A stretch of 64,000 bases of DNA. Source: Irpex lacteus (Eukaryota > Basidiomycota > Agaricomycetes > Polyporales > Irpicaceae). Under the pieces are notes generated by a model that worked only from the letters and a program-made list of their open reading frames with translations, made no database searches and was not told where the DNA came from. Shown here piece by piece: positions 11,327 through 23,259 of this stretch. Position 1 is the first letter of the stretch. Each line of letters begins with the position of its first letter. The DNA lies in NCBI GenBank assembly GCA_001986395.2, contig MQVO02000022.1, positions 310,001-374,000 of the forward strand. The letters run 5' to 3'. The translations under genes and the position numbers were made by a program.

Positions 11327-14300
11327 ATGGCTCAACTCCCGTGGCCTATGAACAGCAGCAATCTGTTAAATCCAAGGTTAGTTGACCACTCGATATCAGA
11401 CCGAGCGAGGAATGGGCGCTTACCAATAAATGACTTACCGTGGCCGTTTTCAGTACACCACCGCGAACCCGTACTGGACGGCTTGAATATCCTGATACAA
11501 GCCATGATAATAAGTCCCCAGAACTCGAAAGCGATGCTAATAAGTCCCCAGGACTTGCGAGCGACACTTCATATGAGCGAAGTTCACCTATAGCGGGTAC
11601 CGCCAAGCAGCAAGCGATAATACGTTCGCAGAGGACTCGGAAGCTCAAAATGGCAACTATCTATGAAGAGAGACGGGAGCGAAACACATGGAGATTAGAA
11701 AACGCAGACGTACCAGGCTTAGATGAGTATATTGGTGAACCGGCCGAGCCTGAGATCGAAGACAATTCAAAGGCCCGTGAACGAGTCTTCTCGGCAATCT
11801 TAGACCAGCTTGCTGTTGCTGAACTCACTTGGGGAGATCTCGTAGAGTGGATATCCGATCCCAACTCGTCATGCCCAGCGGAGAACCGTTACAACGGTTT
11901 CTTTGCAGCCAAAGATCAGGTTAAACGGGTTCTTGGCCATTGGTCCTCATGGAAGAACTGTGGTTCAGGACAGGCTCTACTTCGTGACTGGACTTTGGCC
12001 TTTGTTAGCCGTCGTATCACCAAAGAAGGCAACAAAGTGACGAAGAGCAAGCTATTACAGTCACGCACCATGGCTATTGACCGCGCTTTTGTCTTGAAGT
12101 TCGATATCGTGCGGTTGTACGAAGAACTTCGCGAGCTATGCCCTACCACACTTCAGCTGTTCCACGCGCTATGCACAACACGAAAGCAGGAGAGGAAGAT
12201 GAAGGATAGTTCAAAAATGACATTGCGAAAGCAGCTGGTAAGTATTCCGTTCACGTTTCTATACTTGCTTATCACTCACCGGCAAATATTGTAGCGCGTG
12301 GCGACAGCTGCGCTTATCCTCCTAGGCGAGCGTAGCCAGCAAAACAGCTATTTCAAACACGTAATAACCCTGTACCTATATGCAACAGGAGCATCACGCC
12401 AGGCTATTAGTGTACTGGCGCACCTTGGTGTTGGCAGCAGCTATACGACGATTGCGGCCAGCAATAATGAGCCTAAGGTGGACAGCGAGCCTCAGCCGAA
12501 GCTACACAGTGAAGCGACACTCACCTCCGAGTCTACACCCTCATCGAGTGCTATTCTCAGTCGACAAAATAACGAAGCTGCACTTACGACTCGAATGGAA
12601 CACGACAACACGGAACATACGGATTGCGTTGGGGTAGACGAAGAACTTCAAGACTCAGAGTCATCGGACAGCTCTGCCTCGTCAGAAGAGTCTGACAGTG
12701 ACTCAGACTTTGATAATGTCGATGGGTCTGACTCTGACTCGTCCGAGTCAGCTTTGAAACTCGATGAGTGTATAGGTCACGGTGATCATGATGGAGATCA
12801 GCGAGAGAGAACTGATGCAGTATACACTGAGGTGAGATTCTGATATTGTCTACGCTGTGAACGACTCACTTACTGTTATACAATGTCGTTATCTTGCAGG
12901 TGCCAGAGCGCGAAAGCGTTGCAGTTGAGGGTTTTGAAGCAAACCACCGGCGGCAGCGCTAGTGAAACTCTTGCAGATCCAGAGTCGAAGTCCCAGGGTT
13001 CTACACCCAAACGCCGCACCTATACAGGCTTACTGTCACGTCTATCCCAATCTTGCCGCCAAGAAACTCGGAAGGTTGCTCAGGATAATCCAGTTGCTCA
13101 TGTTTACGACAACATCAATTGGCTTCAAAAGGTGGCAGAGGCTATACTGGGGCGCTCGCAAACACAGGAAAACGGCACCTGCGCAACCGTGTTCCCTCTC
13201 TTTGGAGCAGATCCAGACGACTTGCTAACGAAGGATCTTCTGGCGTCGATTGACAAAGCCCCCCCTCTGACACTCGACGATATCATTCTCTCACCCGAGG
13301 AACAGGATATGCAACGTAAGTGTATGATACATGCAGTCCTACGTATCCTCGTCAAGTATGGTGGCGAGCACTACAGTCGCTTCAAGAACGATGTTGAAGA
13401 GAGTACACCGCGCACAGAAGATCAGATTGAATTGCACAAGACCGATGTCTACCCCCTTCCGACCATGAACATCAACGAGTCCTCCATCACCGGGAATGCA
13501 GAAGTCATGGAGACGATCTTCACCGAACTTGGCAATGATATTGAAAGCTCAGAATTTCAGGACACCATCCGTATCGTATGTGGAGACCAGCTCTCAGTCG
13601 CTAATCTACGTTCTGTCACGCTAAGCCGTGTAGGGAACGATTCACCATCACAAAGCTTCCCCAACATTGTCACCATCCCCGGCCTCTTCCATGCTCAGAT
13701 TCACAGCATCTCCAGTCTCCTAGAAGCACACTGGGGAAGCGCAGAAGGTGCACAAGATCCCGGATCCCTTCACTCACATAATACCATGCTCTCCCGAAAA
13801 CCGATTGTACTCTCTGCGCTTCCTCCGTACCGGACTTGTCGGGATCTCGTCTTTGTCTCTCTGTACGCTCGAGTCCTCCGCTGCCTTGAGCTCGTTTCCG
13901 GATGCGACTCACTTGATGAATATCCCCAAACGGTAACGTTCACTCAGCTGTACCAACATGCAGCTGAAATCGTCGATCGATACGCAAACGCCCAAGTAGC
14001 GATGAAGCTGCGCAGGGCACGGACAGCTGAAGAACGGAAAGCACAAGACAAGCGGACCCCTCAGGGCGATGTCGTATTCGAGAACGCTGTCCTCTTTATG
14101 CGCGATGCGCTGCTCATTCGTGAGTTTACTGATGCTATCAAGGCCGGCGACTCGGGAAGACTGGAGATCAGTCTCAAGACGTTCACGCTCAGCTACCGTG
14201 GTGGAGGCCGCACAAAATATGCCCATGAGATGTTGCATATACGCCACAATCTGGCCCACATCTGGCCCAAGCCACTAAGGTACGTACTATTACCTTTTTT

Positions 14301-15127
14301 GTAATTCTAGTTCTACGACGCATCAACTCACGCTACGGCTCTGTACGATTAGGAAGATCGTGCTTGACAATTGGGTCGCGAATCCGACAGGTTTCAAAGA
14401 TTCCTATGTGCCGCTCGACTTACTTCAGGAGCACATGAATTTCTGGATTAAGGTGAGCTGTCAATTCCCATGCACCGGATAGACCTCCGACTCTTACACC
14501 TGTGGCGCAACACCTACTCTACAGACCATATACAATGCAAATGGAAGCAATGCGTCGTGGGAATGGCTGGAGAAAATATCTCCATGTATAGACGTTCTAC
14601 GGCGTCTCGCGGACCACATGAACAGTACGTTAGGCTCGAAACTTGGCCAGAAGCACCATGCCCCCCGACCTCAGCAAAGATATTCGCAAGTTGCTCGACT
14701 CCCTACGTGAGAAGGCGGTCTATGAATTCAAGATAGGGCGTACCGTTGATCAAGCAAACGCCGAAGTCACCAACGTGGTTACAGCTGGCCTCCAAGCACT
14801 ACCGGGCCCGCTGCGGGAGTACAACGAGCGGTTCGAACAGCTCCGTAAGAAGTACAGGCAAAAACCGTTGATAGGTGAAGGTAAGTAAATCTATGTCCTT
14901 GCTCGCAGTAATGCCACTAACCGTCAGATTCCGAATCAGCACTTCTTGGCCCAGCAAACAGCCAGCCGGGAAGCTCGGGCCTCGAGCCCATTCCAGTCGT
15001 GCAGCCGAATAACAAGCATGACGACGATGACGACCTATGGGCGGCGATCGACGACATAGGGACTATGACAACAGATGTCCCATTCACTCTCGAGAGCGGA
15101 GACAACTACCCGCTCGGCATGGACTAG
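11327..15127 (+). pseudogene. DUF6589-family protein of the inner element (one apparent frameshift)
   Basis: Exons 11327-11376, 11454-12237, 12295-12831, 12907-14279, 14353-14452, 14525-14880 and 14928-15127 give about 1,132 residues. All junctions keep frame except for one extra base inside exon 6, in the six-C run at 14661-14666, where the reading must move by one base. The middle has an acidic serine/aspartate stretch (about residues 400-450). The C-terminal part shows VCGDQLSV, GLFHAQIH, YRGGGRTKYAHEMLH, LDNWVANPTG, LLQEHMNFW and NASWEWLEKISPC, which I recognise from memory as DUF6589, a family much expanded in agaricomycetes. The invariant acidic positions (GDQ; LLQEH) would suit an RNase H-type transposase, but that is inference. 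The extra C may be a real inactivating change, a sequencing slip, or a recoding site. Confidence 0.75.
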
Positions 15128-15397
15128 TAAGCAAGCTTTTATATCGTGAGTACACTCATTATGGGCCCAACTTCGTTGCACTTACGCAGTAAAATAGCAG
15201 TCACCGACTACAGCCTTCGGCTAAGCCTGTTGACCTTGCGAGCCGGATAGGCTAGTGGGCCAGCACGCGTATATCATAACTCATTTAATATATATATATT
15301 GTAGCTGGCTTATGTATCTACCTATCTCTATAAACAAACTTCTCGTTTTGATGAGCGGATGGTGGGATATTCAACGTCGACGCCTCAGGCCTACTCA

Positions 15398-15563
15398 CGA
15401 ACGCACGATTTTTCTAAGTACGTTTTCACACGGTCCAGCGCTTCGAGGGAGGGTCGAGTTTCACGGCTCAGTTTTACCAGTCCGCTCGCAAGCTCGCGCC
15501 TCCCTTTGATGTCTTTGATGGAGGCACGTGGGAGCTTGCGATCGGATCTGGCTGGCGAGTCTA
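15398..15563. repeat. Terminal inverted repeat of the inner element, right
   Basis: Ends CGAGTCTA. It is about 28 bp longer than the left repeat because it carries an extra hairpin-forming block at about 15487-15540, whose arms share CGCAAGCTC and CCTCC. Confidence 0.88.
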
Positions 15564-15572
15564 GGTACCACC
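15564..15572. repeat. 9-bp target-site duplication of the inner element, right (GGTACCACC)
   Basis: Second copy of the 9-mer at 8166-8174, directly followed by resumed hAT sequence (CAGAATCTGAGC). Confidence 0.92.
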
Positions 15573-18500
15573 AGCAGAATCTGAGCCCGCGGTGTCGTTT
15601 TCGCTGGCAGAAGCATTGGCCGAATTCGAGGATTTCTTGTTATTGGTCTTGCGGCGGATGGTCGAGTTGAGGTCACGGAATCGTACAGTCGGCCGTCTTG
15701 CAGCACGGGTACTCTGAATGCAGAGTCGTAAATGAGTTCGCTTTCAGGTGTGAGGGTAAGTATTTTACTAACCAATGACTGCATCTTCTTGTACTGTCGG
15801 ACTTGAGCCATGCGAACAAGAGTTGACACCTTCTGTGATCCACGCAGATGAGAGTTTTGCCATGTGAAGTAGGATGCCGTTCGCTCATCACTCATGGAAT
15901 TCGGAGTGACACCGAAGATCCCGGTCATGAGTTGCTGTGGGAGAAAGCGTGTTGGTACGCATCGTTTTCGGATAGTAATACAGAGATGCACTTACTGCGA
16001 TTGGCTGAGTCCTGTGAGAACGATCACAGTTTAAAGCTTCCCACCATTCGCGTGGCCCTTCGTCGCCTATGACAGGCCGGTTGAAAGGAGCTTCACCTCG
16101 ATAATACTGACCAAACTGCTCCTTTAACAGATCCAATGCTTCGTCTGCTCTGAGGTTGCATATCGGCACTTTGCGTTCTTCATACTCGGTCCGCAGGAGC
16201 GAAACCAAGAAGTTTCCGGCTCGCTTGACCAACTTCGGGTACTCGTTTGTTGACGATGGCGCAAGTCGTTGGCCGTTCAGCCGGATTGGTGGTATAGCCA
16301 ATGGGTTCGCACTGTGTTGACGAAGGATGTCGGAGTTTCTGAACCCTACACAGCGAGATGTGAGTTCAGCAAACATAAACTAAGGGAGGCAGCTCACGAG
16401 GGTCAAGAACAAATCCTGTGAGGTATACGTCCTTGGACGGCTGCCCTTTCTCCTGTTTTCCTGACTCCGGCTCCATCATCTGCTTCCATCGGTAGTTGGC
16501 GATACGGCGGATTTCGTCGCGAACACTATTTGGCATCGGAGTATTGGGATCTGTGATGACATCTTTAATTGCTGACAGCATAGCAAGCCAAAACACGTAG
16601 ACATCAGAGACAGAAGAGTGAGTGGACTCGAGACATGTTGTTGCTTTTGCAGCAGGTCCCAAGATTGCCAGTAGTTCGTCAAGCTGCGTGCTGAACTTAG
16701 CACTTGCAAACCCGTCTGTGAAGTTATCATGAAAGGCCTGCAGTGTGCTTGGCGTAAGTTACCTCTCTCGCAGCTAGATGTGACTTCGTACCTTAAGCTT
16801 CACAGCCTTGCTGTTGCATAGCGCCTTGATCGCAGGCATGCAAGTGCGAAGCGAACGGCCAGAAAGATATACGGTCGAGAAACGGGTCTTTCCAAATGAG
16901 GTGAGTCCACGCTTGATCTTCATATCTCGACGTTTCGCTTGCAAACGCGCGTTTGCATAGGATGACTTCTTGAAGAATTTGACGGTCGCGCGAGCGCAAT
17001 CAATAGTCTTTCCGTAAAGTGGCATCAATAATCTGTCAGAACCTGGAGCTACTCACGTACCAGCTTGAAATAAGGTAACTTGCCGATGTCCTTCATGAAC
17101 AGTTGGATGTGATGCGGGGCGTCGATAAGATTCAGAATCCATGGATAACGGGCTGCTATAAGGCTCCTCGCTAGGCGTGTATTGCCCGTGTTGTCCGACA
17201 CAATCGCTCGAAACTTGCCTGGGCCAATTTCGACAAGAACCTTGGCAAAGGTGCGTTACCGTCTGTCTCGGAAGGAAGAGAAGTACTTACGATATGCAAG
17301 ACTTCATAAAGCTTTTCACCTGTGTGAGATTCTGATGAAGACTCATGACCCTCCCATAGGAACACCCGACGGTCAGCCATCGTGATATGGATGGTGTAGA
17401 CGGAATCAACCTTGCGGGTGGTACCACCATCAAATGATAAGGTGAAGCCTTCATTTCGTGAATCTCGCAACAGCTTTCTGATCTCCTCACGCACACGACC
17501 GGCTTCTTGTGGAAGAAGAGAGGTGACCAGTGATGTGCTGCTGGGGGGTGTGTAGGTGGGATCAGCATCACGCCACAAAGCTTTCCACTCGGGACTGTCA
17601 GCCTTGGATGGAGCCATCCCTCCCGCAACGATGAAGTCGATAATATTGCTGTGGTGCTTCAGATGTCGTATCTCGCGGCCTGCCTTGTGCCATCTTGTCT
17701 CCGCCTTGAGTTGTGCCGCGGATTTCGGTGCGGTAAGTTTAGCATTGCTCTCCAGTATCACAGGTTCGTCATCCGAGTCCGAACTGATGTGTGCCTGTGC
17801 TTGCCGAATCTTCTCCCGTGCTTCAGCAGCCTGCTTTGTATACTTATCGAGCCGTTTGTTGACAGACTTCGAAGCAAGCTCCTCGTTGGCCCGTGCTACA
17901 AGCTCTGGGGGAAGGTATCCGCAATTTGCAGCGTGCAAAAGAACTCGGTTGCTCTGTCGGTGACCAGTCCAGTACACACCGCAGCCCTTCTCAGCAGCTA
18001 TACAGCGCCAATGCTCCTTGCCCACATCCTTCTCATCGGGGTCTTTCAGGATCACGTAGCGCGACAACTCGTCAAGAAGAGGCAGCGCTTTCTGTCCACC
18101 ATTACCCTTCGGGCCAGGACGCTCTGCATCGATATAACGACTCATGATCTCCTTGATGCAAAGGGCGGTGGCCTTCTTTGCCTTCTTCGCAGTAGGTGTC
18201 TGTTGTTGCTCCTCGGAGGCGGTGATGTCTGGTTCTGTCACGGTATGTGTTCGCTTTCGACCCTTCTTCTTCTTCTGCTGCTCAGGATCCATCTGTAGCT
18301 GTACTGCCCCCTTCCGGAGAACATCCCATGCCGAAGCTGAACCCTGCTGCGCCTATAAACAGAGTCATCATCTCGTCAGACTCAATAGAATGATAGCCGC
18401 AGCAATATTGATAAAGGGCTTCGCTCGAGGTGCGTAACATACCACATTAGTCTCATTGTCTCGCTGTCCCCCAGCCGCTTCAGCTGCTTCCGTTAGATCG

Positions 18501-18832
18501 TCAACCCATTTCATCAGGAGTGCAGACTCCGATGGATAAAGGGTCAAATACTTCTCTAGGGTAAATGTCAGGTCTACAAGGCCAGGACCTTGCTCTTCAA
18601 ATCTGATAGGATTCCCCTCGGTACGACCTTGCGGACAGAATGTAACTTCCAAGGTGCGATTTAATGCTGCCACTTTTGTTCCGTAGAGATCAACATCGTC
18701 TTCGCTAGGTGAAAACCCTGTAAAATAATAATGGGCCTGACCGACCGGAATAGAAGCCGGGAGCGATGATAGAAGAGATGCGAGGGCTCTGAGCTTCGCC
18801 TGAACGTCTTGCGAAAGCTCTCTTGTATCCAT
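15573..18832 (-). pseudogene. hAT transposase, 5' and central part of the split gene
   Basis: From the ATG at 18832 this copy contains exons 1 to 7 and the start of exon 8, with the same introns and the same protein sequence as the intact gene at 31464-35059. It is cut at 15572 by the inner element, just inside the acidic tail (after AGSDSAGG). BED-like finger, RNase H core and dimerisation region are all still present, so a truncated protein ending in element-derived residues could in principle be made from this locus. Confidence 0.9.
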
Positions 18833-19174
18833 GACAAGCTCGGTGAGGGCAGCAAATGCTGGGTCGACGGTCGAAAATTAGGTGACTCGGACAAGTGAAG
18901 TCGAACAGCGCGCCGCCGGCTGATTTGTAGAACTCCCTTACTTCACTAGCAATGTTTGTTATCAGACTTAAGTTAATTTAATAGTTGTAAGCACGCTATC
19001 GTAGGTGCTACTAGGTACAATAATTTCGACGAACACGTGTGTTTTGCGATCAACGGCGGTCAGGCGCTTATCGAGTTAATAACCCGACTATCCTGGGCTC
19101 TCGAGTCTTTCACCGTTACTAACGTGAGTTATTAACGTTAGGTTAGTAACTCGGCAGTTCTTCGCAGCGCTCTA
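18833..19174. repeat. Subterminal region of the interrupted hAT copy (5' end)
   Basis: Non-coding DNA between the transposase start and the right terminal repeat. It contains the same GTTAATAAC/GTTATTAAC-type motifs (for example GAGTTAATAACCCGAC near 19073) found at both ends of the intact copy. Such repeated subterminal motifs usually bind transposase in hAT elements. Confidence 0.6.
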
Positions 19175-19182
19175 AGCGGAAT
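19175..19182. repeat. hAT target-site duplication, right (AGCGGAAT)
   Basis: Direct copy of 7679-7686, immediately outside the right terminal repeat. Confidence 0.95.
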
Positions 19183-19488
19183 GCTTCAAGAGCATTGTAG
19201 CTCGTCAGCTTGAATGATGGCGGTTGAGAGTTACGCATTACTTCTGACTAACTTTGAGCGCCGACAGCGAAGCTTGGCGCCAATCATGAAGACCGTCATA
19301 CTTCCAAAAGTAGTAGGTTCCCGCCCCCCCGCCCGGCGCCTTTGGACATGATGGCCCCGACTCGTATGGTCTGCGTTTCTGTTTCTTACCACCACCACCT
19401 TCTGCCTCTATATCCTCTCCTTCAACTCAAGAAACGTTCATGAGCTTTCTTTGTTAGTATATCAACTTGACCAAACCTGCAGGACGAC

Positions 19489-21373
19489 ATGCTGAAAAGG
19501 ATATGGACCCCCCTGGTCGTTTGTCTGCTCGTGGGCCTGGTTTCCGCTCAGAATTCGAGCAGCAGCGCAAACTCAACTCTCGACGAGTACGAAACGCATG
19601 TTCTCTCAATTACAGCTACGCTGCTGACATTCTCATAGTGGCTTCCCTTTCGACCCGATTCTCCAATATCGGCCATCTTTCGCCCGCTCTCTACCTATAC
19701 AAATCCTCGTTACTGGCATCGTACTCACCCTGACCTCCGTTTTACTCGTTCATCTCGTATTCACCGCACAATATCACTGGCCCCTCGCCCCCATTAACTA
19801 TGCCTTGCAACTATCTGCTGTGATTACCCTCCTGATCTCTCTCATCGCAACTATCCGCGTCGTTCTTCAAGCATCCACGGAGGAGAGTCTACGCTGGCCG
19901 TACATGCTCACATATATATCTGTCGATATACCGCCGTTACGGGAAAACTCGGACGCAGAATGGGCGACGGGAACATTGGCAGCGTGGCTACTCATGAATG
20001 CGACAACGTCCGCATTGATCCAGGTGCGTTTCCTATGATATGCCGCATCCTCGTGACTTCCATTCCTGTAATATTTTCGAGGATTCTACTTATTCGCCAA
20101 TCTCTACTTATAGATCACCCACATACAATTCCTTACCCTGCTGTTCCCTTCACGATTGGAGCGTCGTTTAATTTTCATTCTGCTAGGCCCGCTCGCGATA
20201 GTTGCGGCCATAATGCAGCTCGTACCATTGAACGACGGCGACGAAGGCGGCAAACTCACTTCTATCGCAGACGCGATCCAGAACGTCTGCAATGCCACCC
20301 TTTCTTTGCTGTTCACTGCCTCGCTATTCATTTGGGGATTCCTCGTGAACCGGAAACAGGCGTGGCGAACGGATGGAGGGACTGCCGCCTTCGGTGTCGG
20401 CGCTCTCTTACTTGCCATCGCATCTACCACGATTACCTTTGTCTATATTCCCAGCAAAGACCAGTATGATTGGATGCCAGGGTTCATGTGGGCCGTCATC
20501 TTGTGGCAAAGCTTCCTAGGCTGGTGGTGGTGGGTAGGCGCGGGCATGGGCGTAGGCGAGGTTGACGAACTGCTCAGAAGAGAAGAAAAGCGGCGGCGAA
20601 AGAAGAAGGCCAAGGAAGAAGCGAGACAGCAGCGCAAGGAGAAAGCCCAGACATTCTGGCGCGGGGTAGCTGGCTCTTTCAGTGGAGCTGGCAAATCGCG
20701 GCAAGACTCTTTGCTCAGTGGAATGACGGAACGTGAGCGTCCGTCCATGAGTAGAGAGAACTCTTTCACGCGCAGCTCCATCCACTCGACATCACGTAGA
20801 AGGCCTGTCAGTCCTGCGGCATCTTCGAGCGATGCATCCAGTACCAGGCGCAGTGGCGTACTCAGCCACGTGAGGGATCTACTCAAATATGGATACGGAT
20901 GGTATCAGTACCTTCGACACGCCCATTTAACCGCAGCGCGGGAACAAGCGGAGGAAAACTCAGAGAAGATTCAACAGGTGTACGGGAGGGAGGGCGTTGA
21001 AATTAGTGAAAACCCATCTGAAGTTGGTTGGGGTCTGGGTCACTACGGTGTAAGGCAAGCGAGGGAAATGAGTGACGCTGAACGAGAGGAAGGGTTTCAA
21101 GCCATATTGGAGGAAAGCAGAAGCGAGGTCGGCGAATGGGTGGATGAACATGAGGAACCAGGCCCGGCTGAGACAGCGTGTGACCAGGGTACTCGAGGAG
21201 TAGCCCGGAGACGAGGGTGGCGGTTTCGAAGAGGGGACGCCAGCATAGATATGACAGGCGTGACCTCCAGACCACCGCTAGAGCCAGCTTTGTCTGAGGA
21301 ACGACAATCCTCGATGTGGTACTGGGGGCCTCTAAGGCGATGGAGGTTACAAGACAGTACCGTTTATTCCTGA
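19489..21373 (+). CDS. Seven-transmembrane protein with signal peptide and long basic cytosolic tail
   Basis: Three exons (19489-19586, 19639-20023, 20114-21373) join in frame to 580 residues. A signal peptide (VVCLLVGLVSAQ) is followed by a short Asn/Ser-rich lumenal piece and seven hydrophobic segments between about residues 45 and 330. The last segment contains the tryptophan run GWWWWVGAGMG. After it comes a very basic stretch (REEKRRRKKKAKEEARQQRK) and a serine/arginine-rich tail of over 200 residues, consistent with a cytosolic regulatory tail. I do not recognise the family; the topology recalls fungal receptor-like or sensor proteins such as PalH but no signature ties it to them. It sits about 310 bp beyond the end of the interrupted hAT copy. 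Confidence 0.78.
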
Positions 21374-23259
21374 TTTCCGGATCTCTATGTATATATTAAT
21401 GTGTATCATTAGTCGTGTAGTGCTATGGAGTTGTGCCTTTCGAGACATCACAGATCGTTCGACCTCTGGAGAGCTCCTCAAGCAGCAGCGGATGTCACAT
21501 AGCCCTACTTATTATTATTATTCGGTGCTATCAGCGCGACTGTAATCAGAATTACTCCCTCCTGAAGTGTATCGCAGTTGCACACCTGAGTACGTAGTAC
21601 ACACATAGGATCTTGTACGGCACGCTACCCGCGGTTCATTCCGGGCACTCCGGCAAGAGTGTTTAAGCGGATGACTGCCGTTTTGGGAAGAACTTAAGTT
21701 TCTTACAACTGCCCTTTTGGGAAGGACTCCCCCGCGTCTGACGACTATGCAGTGATAATCCGGAATGCGGCCATCGATAGTTATTGAGAAAGCAGACACG
21801 ACTAGGCAGAAACGATAGCAAAGCAACGAAAGCAATTTCAACTAATTATCCCATCCTCTCAACCTGCGCATACTCCATGACTTCCATTCAAGACGACTAT
21901 TTCTTCATTCGTGAGATTCGTTGAGGGATGAGGGATAACGTCAGAGCCCTGCAGAATTCGTTTTGTACGTAATGTGCTCGTGCTCATCTATAAATTACAA
22001 TTGATCAGTAAATTTGAAAGTAAGCACTACTACAGGCAGACAGCATGTGTGACTAGGCTTCTCATATACGTACTGGTTCTTGGTCTTGCCACTGGCAGAG
22101 GTGGACTCGAGAGGGGTAATATAGAAGATACATCCCTTGGCATGCGCTCCCCTCCACCCACAGTGACAGCATTGCGGTGCGCTATGTACTTGCGAGGTAG
22201 GTATGCATGTCGAAAGTTCGACATTGTAGGCAGAAGTTTGAGAAAACTTGAAGTCGCCCGGTGTCATTAATGATGAGTAAAACTTGGCAGAGTAGAGCAG
22301 TCAGATGCACAAGTTCAAACGCAGAGGATAGGTCTTGATGGTAAGCTGAGCAGTTCGGCGTGCCGACATTCCTTTTTATACCCCTCACCTACCAGATCAC
22401 GCCGCCTTATCCGACGGATAACAATCGGTCCTTCTACTACAACCCTGAGAAAATTTTGTGATTCCGATATTCCGTTCATAGTTCCGTGCAGTTTCCCTGC
22501 AAGAACAAGCAGAATTTGTGTCATCATCTCGCTTTTTTGAACAGTAGATCAATATGACCGCCCACCTGATCTATCCTACCTCCTTATCTGGCATGCATAA
22601 TCTCGTCGGCCACGCTCTGAAAAGTGCCGAGAAACCAATCATCTGAATCTTATGTGCGAGATTGCGGTATTCATCAATAGTACTACGCCAAGTCAAATTT
22701 CCGTACCGGCCGAGTCATGCGTCCCTGCTTGTGAAATGTCTTCTGAGCATTATATATGATAATGAACCACAGTGTCTGGCATTGTCATTCATTCTGACTA
22801 TCGAGCAAGAACAAGATCTTGTTGCGCACGCATTCTCACACAACTCACGGGAGTTGTGCGGGTCCCAACGATCGATTTGGAGTTGAATATACGGTCACTG
22901 TGAAAGAGGCACCAGCTTTACACCTACATGTGCTGAAGTCCCAATGAAACCAAGAGTTACGATTCAGTAAATGGAGAAGTTATGAGGATGTCTAGCAAAC
23001 TCACCGTATGTACCCGTACACCTTGCAAGTTTTTAGGATGTCTAGCCGAACCAGCCGATAGGTGAGACCCTGAACTCCGGGAGATTGCCCGCATGTTCAA
23101 TCAACTCAGGGACGTTTAGTGACCATGTATGCATTGTTCCTTGAAAAATGTGCCTACTGTTACCCTGAGCCGCTACTCTCCCGCACTCTCCTATGAAATT
23201 GTGTACAGCCGGCATTGCTAGTCATCGCTGCGAGCGCGTTGGTAGCCCTGGCCTCCCTT
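21374..23259. other. Intergenic region, no gene seen
   Basis: About 1.9 kb between the membrane-protein gene and the Plavaka element. Short frames only, no recognisable domain or repeat. Confidence 0.55.

Larger units (their letters stand above)
8175..15563. mobile_element. Helicase/DUF6589 DNA transposon nested in the hAT element
   Basis: A 7,389-bp insertion with long imperfect terminal inverted repeats and a 9-bp target duplication. It carries two convergently arranged end regions and two divergent genes: a RecQ-like helicase (11124-8455, minus) and a DUF6589 protein (11327-15127, plus), whose starts lie 202 bp apart and share a promoter region. No reverse transcriptase, long terminal repeats or known DDE transposase family is present. 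Long inverted repeats with a 9-bp duplication are also the hallmark of Mutator-like elements, but no MULE transposase is visible. The natural candidate for the transposase is the DUF6589 protein, which is an inference. Confidence 0.9.
7687..19174 (-). mobile_element. hAT-superfamily DNA transposon, interrupted copy
   Basis: The ends are TAGAGCGCTGCGAAGAACT (7687-7705) and its reverse complement (19156-19174), starting TAGAG as in the hAT consensus YAGNG. Both sides are flanked by the same 8 bp, AGCGGAAT (7679-7686 and 19175-19182), the duplication length expected for hAT. The element lies on the minus strand and its last transposase exon is split by the inner element 8175-15563. Removing the inner element plus one 9-bp duplication leaves 4,090 bp, the same length as the intact copy at 31122-35211. 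The coding parts I compared are identical between the copies, so both are recent. One difference is at the base next to the right repeat (C at 19155 against the equivalent of T in the other copy). Confidence 0.95.

Noticed and set aside
8175..15563. Inner element as a Helitron (because it carries a helicase)
   Set aside because: Helitrons lack terminal inverted repeats and target duplications and use a Pif1-type helicase fused to a Rep domain; none of these fits.
8175..15563. Inner element as a captured pair of host genes inside a MULE
   Set aside because: No MULE transposase or zinc-finger pair is present; still possible if it is a non-autonomous MULE, so kept as the main alternative.
17651..18298. 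A 215-residue cysteine/leucine-rich frame opposite the hAT transposase (also at 31998-32645)
   Set aside because: Present in both copies only because the transposase sequence is; antisense shadow with no homology.
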